Of a stretch of DNA of 5,556 nucleotides, positions 1-5,535 are shown piece by piece. Each line of letters begins with the position of its first letter. The stretch's first letter is position 1. A program made the position numbers and the translations under genes. The notes under the pieces were generated by a model. It made no database searches. It was not told the DNA's origin and saw nothing but the letters and a program-made list of their open reading frames with translations. Source of the stretch: Nitriliruptorales bacterium (lineage in GTDB: Bacteria > Actinomycetota > Nitriliruptoria > Euzebyales > Egibacteraceae); contig SKPY01000034.1 of assembly GCA_007119305.1 (NCBI GenBank), forward strand, positions 1 through 5,556, in the 5' to 3' direction.

Positions 1-456
1 CACGGCCGCGGCCACGTCCCCGGTGCGGGCGCCGGGCTGCGCGGCGCGCACCCCCGCCCACAGGGCGGCGTAGGTCCCGTCGATCAGCATGCGCACGGGG
101 GGCCCGGGAGGCTGGCCGACCACCCACGTGACGGCTGCGTCCCCGTGGTAGCCGTCGACCACCGCCCCGAGGTCGATCTTCACGACGTCGCCGCAGGCGA
201 GCACGGTGCCGTCGGAGGGGATGCCGTGCACGACCTCGTCGTTCACGGACACGCACGCGGTCGCGGGAAAGCCCTGGTAGCCCTTGAACGAGGGCACGGC
301 GCCGCGCGCGTGGATCTCGCGCTCGGCGCGACGGTCGAGGTCGGCGGTCGTCATGCCCGGACGCAGCGCGTCCCGCAGCACGTCGTGCACCGCAGCGACG
401 ACCGCGCCCGCCCGCCCCATCGCCTCGACCTCGTCGGGACCCTTGCGGATGATCAC
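1..456 (-). CDS. map: Methionine aminopeptidase type I, 3' end cut by window edge
   Basis: This enzyme removes the initiator methionine from new cytosolic proteins using a two-metal centre. I read 152 residues from a GTG start at 456; the frame runs open to base 1, so about 100 C-terminal residues lie outside. The N-terminus IIRKGPDEVEAMGRAG is typical of the family, and the core FKGYQGFPATACVSVNDEVVH followed by GIP (residues 57-80) is diagnostic. His77 in VVHGIP, Asp95 in KIDLG and Asp106 in YHGDAAVT match the conserved active-site His and the first two metal-binding Asp; the remaining ligands (a His and two Glu) would lie beyond the window. No N-terminal zinc-finger extension is present, so this is the short bacterial form. 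The GTG overlaps the adk stop by four bases (GTGA) and has no strong Shine-Dalgarno of its own, so translation is probably coupled to adk. An ATG at 420 would delete conserved N-terminal residues and is less likely. Confidence 0.95.
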   Translation of the reverse strand, partial: MIIRKGPDEVEAMGRAGAVVAAVHDVLRDALRPGMTTADLDRRAEREIHARGAVPSFKGYQGFPATACVSVNDEVVHGIPSDGTVLACGDVVKIDLGAVVDGYHGDAAVTWVVGQPPGPPVRMLIDGTYAALWAGVRAAQPGARTGDVAAAV

Positions 457-1046
457 CGCGGCTGCGCGACGGGGGTGTGGCCGAGCTCGGTGAGCAGGTC
501 GAGCGCGCGCTGGGTGATCACGTCGATCTCGCCCACGGCCTCGACGTCGTGCAGGAGTCCGCGGGCCGCGTAGTAGTCCTCCAGGGGCTTGGTCTGCTCC
601 TCGTAGACCAGCAGCCGCTTGCGGATGACGTCCTCGGTGTCGTCGGTCCGGCCCTGCTCCTGCGCGCGCCCGAGCAGGCGTGCGACCAGCTCGCCCTCGG
701 GCACGTCGAAGCGGAGCACCGCGTCGAGCGCCTCGCCGCGCTCGGCCAGGAAGGCGTCGAGCTCGGAGGCCTGCACCGGGGTGCGGGGATAGCCGTCCAG
801 CACGTAGCCATCGGCCGCGTCGGGCTGCGCCAGGCGGTCGAAGACCATGCGGTTGACCACGTCGTCGGGGACCAGCTCGCCCCGGTCCATGTAGCCCTTC
901 GCCTCCGCGCCGAGGGCGGTGGCGGACTGCACGTTGGCGCGGAAGATGTCCCCCGTCGAGATGTGGGGGACCGCGTACGCCGTGGCCAGCCGTTCCGCCT
1001 GGGTGCCCTTCCCGGCGCCGGGGGGGCCCAGCAGCATCGCTCGCAC
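453..1046 (-). CDS. adk: Adenylate kinase, short-lid form
   Basis: Adenylate kinase interconverts ATP + AMP and 2 ADP in the cytosol. The protein is 197 residues. The P-loop GPPGAGKG is at 7-14, the AMP-binding ISTGDIFR at 29-36, and the family signature YVLDGYPRTPVQ at 81-92 with catalytic-site Arg88. The lid (about 124-144, LLGRAQEQGRTDDTEDVIRK) is short and has no zinc-binding cysteines. This resembles the roughly 181-residue mycobacterial type rather than the roughly 215-residue long-lid enzymes, although the lid is a few residues longer than in the mycobacterial protein as I remember it. The start is GTG at 1046, six bases after AAAGGAG (1053-1059). The ATG at 1037 would be 15 bases away and would remove the two residues before MLLGPP. 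It lies 65 bases after secY, across a hairpin, and overlaps map by four bases. No promoter-like -10 is visible in the gap, so read-through from the spc operon is likely. Confidence 0.97.
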   Translation of the reverse strand: MRAMLLGPPGAGKGTQAERLATAYAVPHISTGDIFRANVQSATALGAEAKGYMDRGELVPDDVVNRMVFDRLAQPDAADGYVLDGYPRTPVQASELDAFLAERGEALDAVLRFDVPEGELVARLLGRAQEQGRTDDTEDVIRKRLLVYEEQTKPLEDYYAARGLLHDVEAVGEIDVITQRALDLLTELGHTPVAQPR

Positions 1047-1052
1047 GTCGTG

Positions 1053-1059
1053 CTCCTTT
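1053..1059 (-). promoter_or_regulatory. Ribosome binding site of adk
   Basis: AAAGGAG on the minus strand, six bases before the GTG at 1046. It is a near-perfect anti-16S match and settles the choice of GTG over the in-frame ATG at 1037. Confidence 0.8.
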
Positions 1060-1066
1060 GCGTGTG

Positions 1067-1097
1067 GCCTGCTCCCGCGCGCTCGGTCTGAGCAGGC
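1067..1097 (-). other. Intergenic hairpin between secY and adk
   Basis: In the minus-strand transcript, GCCTGCTC (1097-1090) and GAGCAGGC (1074-1067) are perfect complements, giving an 8-bp stem around a 15-base loop. No U-tract follows (the next bases are CACACGC), so it is not a canonical Rho-independent terminator. It ends only 7 bases before the adk ribosome binding site. It could be an mRNA processing or stability element, or a partial attenuator, between secY and the adk-map pair; function is inferred from position only. Confidence 0.5.
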
Positions 1098-1111
1098 TTG
1101 CGGGTGGACGG

Positions 1112-2410
1112 TCAGGTGCGCAGGAAGCCTTCGTAGTGCCGCTGGAGCAGCTGGCTCTCGAGCTGCTGCATCGTGTTGAGCCCCACCCCGACGACGATCA
1201 GGATCACCGCGCCGCCGAACGGGAAGGGCAGCTGGCGGACCGCCAGCACGATCAGCGGCAGGATCGCGAGGAGACCCAGGTACAGCGACCCGAAGGTCGT
1301 GATCCGCGTGATGACGTAGTCGAGGTACTCCGCCGTGGGCCGGCCGGGACGGATGCCCGGGATGAAGCCGCCGTACTTCTTCATGTTGTCGGCCACGTCG
1401 CTGGGGTTGAACGTGATCGCGGTGTAGAAGAACGCGAAGAACACCACGAGCGCGAAGTAGGTCGCGATGTAGACCGGGTGCGCGCCCGTGGCGAAGTAGC
1501 GGTCGACGACCTGCGTGAAGCCCGGGCTGCCGACGAGCGTGGCCGCGAGCGAGGGCAGGAACAGCAGCGAGCTCGCGAAGATGATCGGGATCACGCCCGC
1601 CTGGTTGGCCTTCATCGGGATGTAGGTCTGCGTGCCGCCGTAGGTCCGTCGGCCCACGGTGCGCTTCGCGTACTGCACCGGGATGCGCCGCTGCGCCTGC
1701 TCGACGAAGACCACGCCGACGGTGAGCAGCAGGCCGACGAACATCACGACCGTGAACACCACGGGCCCGCCCCGCTCGCTCTGCAGGATCGCGTTGCCCT
1801 GGGCCGGCAGCTCCGCCACGATCGCGGAGAAGATGATGAGGCTCATGCCGTTGCCGATGCCGCGCTGGGTGATGAGCTCACCGAGCCACATGATGAACGC
1901 GGTGCCCGCGGTCAGCGTGAGGATCATCAGCAGCATCTTCGGCACGGTCGGGTCCGGCATGAGACCGGGGACGGGGAAGCCGAACAGCTGCTCGGCGCCG
2001 CCGCGGATGATCACCACGAGCCCGCTGGACTGCAGCAGCGCGAGCATCATCGTGAGGTAGCGGGTCCACTGGGTGATCTTCTTCGTGCCGGTCTCGCCCT
2101 CCTTGGACCACTCCTCCACCTTCGGGATGACCACCTTCAGCAGCTGCATGATGATCGCCGCGGTGATGTAGGGCATGATCCCCAGCGCGAACACGGCCAG
2201 CTGGGTCAGCGCGCCACCCGAGAACAGGTTCACGAGCTGGGCCACGCCCGCCGTCTCCGCCTGGGCGATCGCCCCCTGGAGCACGGCGAAGTCCACCCCG
2301 GGGATCGGCACGAACGCCCCGAAGCGGTAGATGGCGATGATCGCCAGGGTGAACAGGATCTTCCCGCGCAGGTCGGGGATCTTGAAGGCGTTGGCGAACG
2401 CGCGGAGCAT
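1112..2410 (-). CDS. secY: Preprotein translocase channel subunit SecY
   Basis: SecY forms the inner-membrane protein-conducting channel with SecE and SecG; SecA or the ribosome delivers the substrates. The 432 residues match the usual family length, and ten hydrophobic segments can be followed. TM1 is about 18-37 (ILFTLAIIAIYRFGAFVPIP). The plug and TM2 region is about 62-93 (FSGGALTQLAVFALGIMPYI onward). The cytosolic loop RRIPVQYAKR and GGTQTYIPMKANQAGVIPII is at 241-277. The second large cytosolic loop FNPSDVADNMKKYGGFIPGI then RPG is at 334-356; Arg354 matches the conserved Arg that is important for SecA-dependent export. The C-terminus QLLQRHYEGFLRT is typical. The start is ATG at 2410, seven bases after GAGGGA (2418-2423) and 19 bases after the rplO stop. 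Nothing marks it as an accessory SecY2: its place in the spc operon and its intact motifs identify the housekeeping channel. Confidence 0.99.
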   Translation of the reverse strand: MLRAFANAFKIPDLRGKILFTLAIIAIYRFGAFVPIPGVDFAVLQGAIAQAETAGVAQLVNLFSGGALTQLAVFALGIMPYITAAIIMQLLKVVIPKVEEWSKEGETGTKKITQWTRYLTMMLALLQSSGLVVIIRGGAEQLFGFPVPGLMPDPTVPKMLLMILTLTAGTAFIMWLGELITQRGIGNGMSLIIFSAIVAELPAQGNAILQSERGGPVVFTVVMFVGLLLTVGVVFVEQAQRRIPVQYAKRTVGRRTYGGTQTYIPMKANQAGVIPIIFASSLLFLPSLAATLVGSPGFTQVVDRYFATGAHPVYIATYFALVVFFAFFYTAITFNPSDVADNMKKYGGFIPGIRPGRPTAEYLDYVITRITTFGSLYLGLLAILPLIVLAVRQLPFPFGGAVILIVVGVGLNTMQQLESQLLQRHYEGFLRT

Positions 2411-2429
2411 CGCGAAATCCCTCGCTCGT

Positions 2430-2891
2430 CTACTCGGCAGCTTGGGTCTGCGGCAGCTCGCTCACGCTGCCACCGGCCTCGGTGATCTTCGCACGTGCGG
2501 ACGCGGAGAAGGCGTGCGCGGAGACGTCGAGGCCCTTGTCGAGCTCGCCGCCGCCGAGGACCTTGACGGGCTGCGCACCACGACGGATGAGCCCGCGCTC
2601 CCGGAGTGCCTGCGGCGTGACCTCGTCACCGTCGGCGAACGCGTCGTTCAGCCTGCCGACGTTGACGGTCTGGTACTCGACGCGGCTGCGCGGCGTGAAG
2701 CCCGGCAGCTTCGGCAGCCGGCGCTGGAGCGGCATCTGACCGCCCTCGAAGCCGGCCGGCACGCTGCCGCGGGCGCCGGTGCCCTTCGTGCCGCGGCCAG
2801 CCGTCTTGCCCTTGCCGGCGGACTCGCCACGGCCCTTGCGCGTCCGCGTGCGGTGCGCGCCGGGGGCCGGCTTCAGGTGGTGGATCTTCAT
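2430..2891 (-). CDS. rplO: 50S ribosomal protein L15 (uL15)
   Basis: L15 is a 23S rRNA-binding assembly protein of the large subunit. The protein has 153 residues, normal for the family. The N-terminus MKIHHLKPAPGAHRTRTRKG is followed by the glycine- and basic-rich tail that threads into rRNA (about 19-42, GRGESAGKGKTAGRGTKG). The conserved GFEGGQMPLQRRLPKLPGF is at 47-65, and the C-terminal globular part has KVLGGGELDKGLDVSAHAFS at 110-129. The ATG at 2891 overlaps the rpmD stop by four bases (ATGA), with GAGGA (2898-2902) six bases upstream, inside the last codons of rpmD. Translation is therefore probably coupled to rpmD, whose acidic 3' extension carries this ribosome binding site. The frame stays open upstream as far as about 3401, but that stretch encodes only Arg/Ala/Gly-rich shadow sequence and is not part of L15. 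Confidence 0.99.
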   Translation of the reverse strand: MKIHHLKPAPGAHRTRTRKGRGESAGKGKTAGRGTKGTGARGSVPAGFEGGQMPLQRRLPKLPGFTPRSRVEYQTVNVGRLNDAFADGDEVTPQALRERGLIRRGAQPVKVLGGGELDKGLDVSAHAFSASARAKITEAGGSVSELPQTQAAE

Positions 2892-3394
2892 GCTGTGTCC
2901 TCGTCGTCCTCGGTCTCGGGGGCGACCTCGTCCTCGTCGACCGGCGAGGGGATCTCGCCGGACTCGGCGAGCTCGCTGGCCTCCTCGTCGGTCAAGCCCT
3001 TCGCGGGCTTCGGCCGGTCGGGATCGTCGACGGAGCCGAGCGTCTGGGGATGCTCCACCAGGCTGCCGAGGTCGGCGCTGCCCGGCACGGCCAGCGCCTC
3101 CTCCTCTGCCTCGCGCAGCTCGACGGCCTCGCTGTCGCCGACCGACGAGCCGGCCGGCGGCTTCCCAGCACCTTTCGGCTCCTGTCCCGGCTGGATGTCC
3201 ACGATACCTTCCTCGCCCAGATAGCGGACCTCGACGAGGTGCGCGACCTTCGCGAGCATGCCGCGGATCTCGGGACGGTCGGGCTGCGTGACGCTGTGGC
3301 GGATCCGGCGCAGGCCGAGCGCGCGCAGCGTGCGGCGCTGGCCCTGCTTGCGGCCGTTCGTCGACCGGATCTGGGTGATCTCGAGCTCGCTCAC
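2888..3394 (-). CDS. rpmD: 50S ribosomal protein L30 (uL30) with long acidic C-terminal extension
   Basis: L30 is a small 23S rRNA-binding protein of the large subunit, normally about 60 residues; this one is 168. Residues 1-58 are a standard L30 domain: ELEITQIRSTNGRKQGQRRT, LRALGLRRIRHSV, RPEIRGMLAKVAHLVEV. This core is basic (about 13 Lys/Arg to 5 Asp/Glu). Residues 61-168 are a Pro/Gly/Ser/Glu-rich tail with 32 acidic and 6 basic residues, ending VDEDEVAPETEDDEDTA. It has no cysteines or recognisable domain and is probably disordered, with one possible short helix near 88-102 (SEAVELREAEEEALA). The start is GTG at 3394, overlapping the rpsE stop (GTGA). Only a weak purine run precedes it, so coupling to rpsE is likely. 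Codon use in the tail remains mostly G/C-ending, and its stop overlaps the rplO start, which argues that the tail is translated. A GTG with a good ribosome binding site lies at codon 65 (see the internal site). L30 identity is secure; tail function is unknown. Confidence 0.95.
   Translation of the reverse strand: MSELEITQIRSTNGRKQGQRRTLRALGLRRIRHSVTQPDRPEIRGMLAKVAHLVEVRYLGEEGIVDIQPGQEPKGAGKPPAGSSVGDSEAVELREAEEEALAVPGSADLGSLVEHPQTLGSVDDPDRPKPAKGLTDEEASELAESGEIPSPVDEDEVAPETEDDEDTA
3200..3214 (-). promoter_or_regulatory. Possible internal ribosome binding site and GTG start within rpmD
   Basis: GAGGAAGG (3214-3207) is followed by TATC and an in-frame GTG (3202-3200) at codon 65 of rpmD, exactly where the L30 domain ends and the acidic tail begins. 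GAGGA to GTG is 7 bases, a good spacing. Initiation here would make a 104-residue acidic protein. The codons GAG GAA GGT also encode Glu-Glu-Gly in L30, so the match may be chance. This is inference only. Confidence 0.35.
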
Positions 3395-3996
3395 GAGCCA
3401 CCCCCCGTCGGGCCGCCGCCGACCGCTGCAGCGGTGGTGGCCTTGATGTTGTCGCGCATCTTCTTCGGGGCGATGTCCTCGAGCTCGAGGTCGCGCAGGC
3501 GGGCGATCTCCTCCGGCGAGCGGAGCTCCTTCAGCCCGGCGACCGCTGCGTACACGACGTTGATCGCGTTGGCGGTGCCGAGCGACTTCGCGAGCACGTC
3601 GCGGATGCCCGCGCACTCGAGCACCGCGCGCACCGGGCCGCCGGCGATGACCCCGGTCCCCGGCGCCGCGGGCTTCAAGTAGACGCGGCCGGCGCCGTCG
3701 TGGCCGAGCACCGGATGCGCGATCGTGCCCTGGATCATCGGCACCTTGAAGAAGTTCTTCTTCGCCTCCTCGACGCCCTTCTGGATCGCGGCCGGCACCT
3801 CCTTCGCCTTGCCGTAGCCGACGCCGACGGTGCCGGCCGTGTCGCCCACGACGACGAGCGCGGTGAAGGAGAACCGCCGGCCGCCCTTGACGACCTTCGC
3901 GACGCGGTTGATCGCGACGACCTTCTCCTCGTACGGGCTGCGCTCCTCTTCCCGGCGGCCTCGGCCGCGACGGGAGCCTCCCTGTGGTGGTGCCAT
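3391..3996 (-). CDS. rpsE: 30S ribosomal protein S5 (uS5)
   Basis: S5 is a small-subunit protein at the mRNA entry and decoding region; it affects accuracy and is the site of spectinomycin resistance changes in other bacteria. The 201 residues comprise an Arg/Glu-rich N-terminal tail (1-22), the RNA-binding domain with EEKVVAINRVAKVVKGGRRF (23-42) and VGVGYGKAKEVPAAIQKGVE (57-76), and the second domain with KPAAPGTGVIAGGPVRAVLE (108-127) and GIRDVLAKSLGTANAINVVY (130-149). The VVKGGRRF loop linked to spectinomycin sensitivity looks wild type. It is longer than the 166-residue E. coli protein because of both tails, as is common in actinobacteria; the C-terminus is a Gly-rich GGGPTGGGS. The start is ATG at 3996, nine bases after AAGGA (4006-4010). 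The reading frame is open further upstream through rplR, but no family sequence is found there. Confidence 0.99.
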   Translation of the reverse strand: MAPPQGGSRRGRGRREEERSPYEEKVVAINRVAKVVKGGRRFSFTALVVVGDTAGTVGVGYGKAKEVPAAIQKGVEEAKKNFFKVPMIQGTIAHPVLGHDGAGRVYLKPAAPGTGVIAGGPVRAVLECAGIRDVLAKSLGTANAINVVYAAVAGLKELRSPEEIARLRDLELEDIAPKKMRDNIKATTAAAVGGGPTGGGS

Positions 3997-4042
3997 GATC
4001 CTCAGTCCTTTGGTGTGCGGTGTGAAACGCCTCGCGGCACGG

Positions 4043-4411
4043 TCAGAAGTCGAGCCCGCCGCCGCGTGCTGCGTCGGCGAGGGCTTTGATGCGGCCCTGG
4101 TAGCGGTTGCCGCCACGGTCGAGGACGACCTTGTCGACGCCGGCCGCGCGCGCACGCTCGGCGACCAGCTTGCCGACGGCCGCTGCCGCGGCGGTCTTGC
4201 CGGACAGCTCGTCAGCGGTCGCGGGCAGGTCCTGCTCGATGCTGGATGCCGCGGCGAGCGTGTGCCCGCGCGTGTCGTCGATGACCTGCGCGTAGATCGC
4301 GGCGTTCGACCGGTAGACCGCGAGGCGCGGCCGCTCGGGCGTGCCGCGGACCTTGCGTCGCAGGCGGCTGTGCCGCCGGTCGCGCGCCGCGCGCTTCGTC
4401 TTCGTGCTCAT
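4043..4411 (-). CDS. rplR: 50S ribosomal protein L18 (uL18)
   Basis: L18 binds 5S rRNA and helps join it to the 23S rRNA in the central protuberance. The protein has 122 residues, normal length. A basic N-terminal tail (KTKRAARDRRHSRLRRKVRG, 4-23) precedes the core RPRLAVYRSNAAIYAQVIDD (27-46), and the characteristic C-terminus GVDKVVLDRGGNRYQGRIKA (91-110) is followed by LADAARGGGLDF. The start is ATG at 4411, eight bases after AAGGAG (4425-4420). A longer frame reaching to 4600 would run antisense-like into rplF in another frame and has no family support. The gap to rplF is 49 bases and holds a hairpin around the ribosome binding site; the gap to rpsE is 46 bases with no clear structure. 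Confidence 0.99.
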   Translation of the reverse strand: MSTKTKRAARDRRHSRLRRKVRGTPERPRLAVYRSNAAIYAQVIDDTRGHTLAAASSIEQDLPATADELSGKTAAAAAVGKLVAERARAAGVDKVVLDRGGNRYQGRIKALADAARGGGLDF

Positions 4412-4414
4412 CCC

Positions 4415-4428
4415 GTGAACTCCTTCAC
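4415..4428 (-). promoter_or_regulatory. Hairpin presenting the rplR ribosome binding site
   Basis: Read on the minus strand, GTGAA (4428-4424), loop GGAG (4423-4420), TTCAC (4419-4415) form a perfect 5-bp stem with the Shine-Dalgarno core as the tetraloop; a U-G pair could add one more. The site is 8 bases before the rplR ATG. The ribosome binding site call is firm; a regulatory role for the stem is inference. Confidence 0.55.
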
Positions 4429-4460
4429 ACTCCTGCGAGGACGGGCCGGTCGGCCACCGT

Positions 4461-5006
4461 CTACGCGCCGATCGCGGCCTTGCCGGACTTCCGCCGCACG
4501 TGCTCGTCCTCGTAGCGGATCCCCTTGCCCTTGTAGGGCTCGGGCCGGCGGATGGCGCGGATGTCCGCGGCCACCTGGCCGACCCGTTGCTTGTCCGCAC
4601 CCCGCACCTCGATCCTGGTGGGCGTGGGCACGGTCAGCGTGACCCCCTCGGGAGCCACGACCTCGACCGGGTGGCTGTAGCCCACCTGGACCACGATCCG
4701 ATCCGAGCCCTTGGCCTCGGCACGGTAGCCGACCCCCACGATCCGGAGATTGCGCTGGTAGCCCTGGGTCACCCCGATGACCATGTTCGCGATCAGGGCG
4801 CGCGTCAGACCGTGCAGCGCCCGATGCTCGCGCTCGTCGTCGGGCCGCGTGACCACGATCTCGCCGTCGGCGATCGTCACGGTGATGTCGGGGTGGATCT
4901 CCTGGGTGAGCGTGCCCTGGGGGCCGGTCACGGTGATGACCCCGTCGTCGAGGCTGACCTCGACACCGTCGGGGATCGCGACGGGCTCCTTGCCGATGCG
5001 GCTCAT
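4461..5006 (-). CDS. rplF: 50S ribosomal protein L6 (uL6)
   Basis: L6 is a large-subunit protein near the GTPase-associated centre, made of two repeats of one fold. The 181 residues match the family. The N-terminus MSRIGKEPVAIPDGVEVSLD is textbook L6. The first repeat spans about 10-82, with the conserved HRALHGLTRALIANMVIGVT at 61-80. The second spans about 83-165, with GVGYRAEAKG at 91-100 and the signature PEPYKGKGIRY at 155-165. The tail EDEHVRRKSGKAAIGA is typical. The start is ATG at 5006, six bases after GAGGAG (5013-5018). It follows rpsH after 57 bases that contain a GC-rich hairpin. The whole gene is intact and nothing is unusual. Confidence 0.99.
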   Translation of the reverse strand: MSRIGKEPVAIPDGVEVSLDDGVITVTGPQGTLTQEIHPDITVTIADGEIVVTRPDDEREHRALHGLTRALIANMVIGVTQGYQRNLRIVGVGYRAEAKGSDRIVVQVGYSHPVEVVAPEGVTLTVPTPTRIEVRGADKQRVGQVAADIRAIRRPEPYKGKGIRYEDEHVRRKSGKAAIGA

Positions 5007-5028
5007 CGTCGTCTCCTCGTTGCCACGT

Positions 5029-5052
5029 GCGCTCCGCGCCGGGCGGATGCGC
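5029..5052 (-). other. GC-rich hairpin between rpsH and rplF
   Basis: In the transcript, GCGC-A-TCCGC (5052-5043) pairs with GCGGA-GCGC (5037-5029) around the loop CCGGC: nine base pairs with one bulged A. It lies 12 bases after the rpsH stop and 10 bases before the rplF Shine-Dalgarno. No U-tract follows, so it is not a standard terminator. It may stabilise or help process the mRNA; chance pairing in GC-rich DNA is a real alternative. Confidence 0.4.
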
Positions 5053-5063
5053 TTGCCGTCGTG

Positions 5064-5462
5064 CTACCAGACGTACGCGATGACCTCGCCGCCGACGCCG
5101 CGCTTGCGCGCCTCACGGTCCGACAGCACACCCTGCGAGGTCGAGATGATCGCCACGCCGAGCCCGCCGAGCACGCGCGGGATCTCGTCGCGCTTGGCGT
5201 ACACGCGCATGCCGGGCTTGGACACCCGACGCACGCCCGCCAGCGAACGCTCGCGGTCGGGGGAGTACTTGAGGGCCAGGCGCAGCCTGGCCTGCGGCTT
5301 GGTGGGCTCGACCACGTAGTCGCGGATGTAGCCCTCGGACTTCAAGATGTCGGCGATGGCCGCCTTGAGCTTGCTGGACGGCATCGCGATCTCTTCCTTG
5401 TACGCGACGTTCGCGTTGCGGATGCGGGTCAGCATGTCCGCAACCGGGTCGGTCATGGTCAT
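5064..5462 (-). CDS. rpsH: 30S ribosomal protein S8 (uS8)
   Basis: S8 binds the central domain of 16S rRNA early in assembly; in E. coli it also represses the spc operon by binding its mRNA. The 132 residues match the family. The N-terminal domain begins MTMTDPVADMLTRIRNANVA, with KLKAAIADILKSEGYIRDY at 31-49. The C-terminal RNA-binding domain has GLGVAIISTSQGVLSDREAR at 100-119 and ends GVGGEVIAYVW; the STSxG motif that contacts rRNA is present. The start is ATG at 5462, 11 bases after GGAGGAG (5474-5480). A second ATG at 5456 (MTDP, the usual bacterial N-terminus) is 17 bases away and cannot be excluded. It opens the visible gene series; the 5' side holds two hairpins. Confidence 0.99.
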   Translation of the reverse strand: MTMTDPVADMLTRIRNANVAYKEEIAMPSSKLKAAIADILKSEGYIRDYVVEPTKPQARLRLALKYSPDRERSLAGVRRVSKPGMRVYAKRDEIPRVLGGLGVAIISTSQGVLSDREARKRGVGGEVIAYVW

Positions 5463-5489
5463 CGTTGCGTCATCTCCTCCGGGGTTACC

Positions 5490-5520
5490 GGGCAGCCGCT
5501 GCCGGCGCAGCGCTCAGCCC
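5490..5520 (-). other. Hairpin upstream of rpsH
   Basis: Transcript arms CGCTGC (5512-5507) and GCAGCG (5502-5497) form a perfect 6-bp stem with tetraloop GCCG. Below it, an internal loop (4 by 3 bases) and a 4-bp outer stem GGGC/GCCC (5520-5517 with 5493-5490) extend the structure. It ends 9 bases before the rpsH Shine-Dalgarno. It is an intergenic structure of unknown role. Confidence 0.45.
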
Positions 5521-5535
5521 GACACTTCCCTGTCG
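5520..5535 (-). other. Small hairpin at the start of the rpsH leader
   Basis: CGACA (5535-5531) and TGTCG (5524-5520) are perfect complements around the 6-base loop GGGAAG. It directly abuts the larger hairpin at 5490-5520, sharing one base, so the two could stack or compete. No U-tract is present. Confidence 0.35.

Noticed and set aside
477..1091. A 204-codon plus-strand frame antisense to adk
   Set aside because: It is a mirror of adk codons, with no plausible ribosome binding site or recognisable protein features.
1067..1097. Rho-independent terminator after secY
   Set aside because: The stem is real but no U-tract follows it and adk begins soon after, so a terminator call is not supported.
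1058..2485. A 475-codon open frame on the plus strand antisense to secY
   Set aside because: Its translation is rich in Arg, His, Asp, Glu and Gln with no fold-like pattern. It is the expected shadow of a hydrophobic GC-rich gene read on the opposite strand, and secY itself is unmistakable.
2888..3211. Sequencing frameshift creating the L30 tail
   Set aside because: The tail keeps GC-rich third positions, an even acidic composition and an exact ATGA overlap with rplO, all consistent with real coding; an error cannot be fully excluded without comparison.
2430..3401. A 323-codon minus-strand frame that would extend L15 N-terminally through rpmD
   Set aside because: The upstream part is Arg/Ala/Gly/Pro-rich shadow of rpmD. 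L15 begins at the ATG at 2891 with a good ribosome binding site and the family N-terminus.
3391..4155. Longer version of S5 starting at 4155 inside rplR
   Set aside because: The extra sequence is an out-of-frame reading of rplR; MAPPQGG at 3996 has its own ribosome binding site and suits the family.
4043..4600. Longer version of L18 starting at 4600 inside rplF
   Set aside because: The added residues do not resemble L18. The ATG at 4411 has AAGGAG 8 bases upstream and the family N-terminus.
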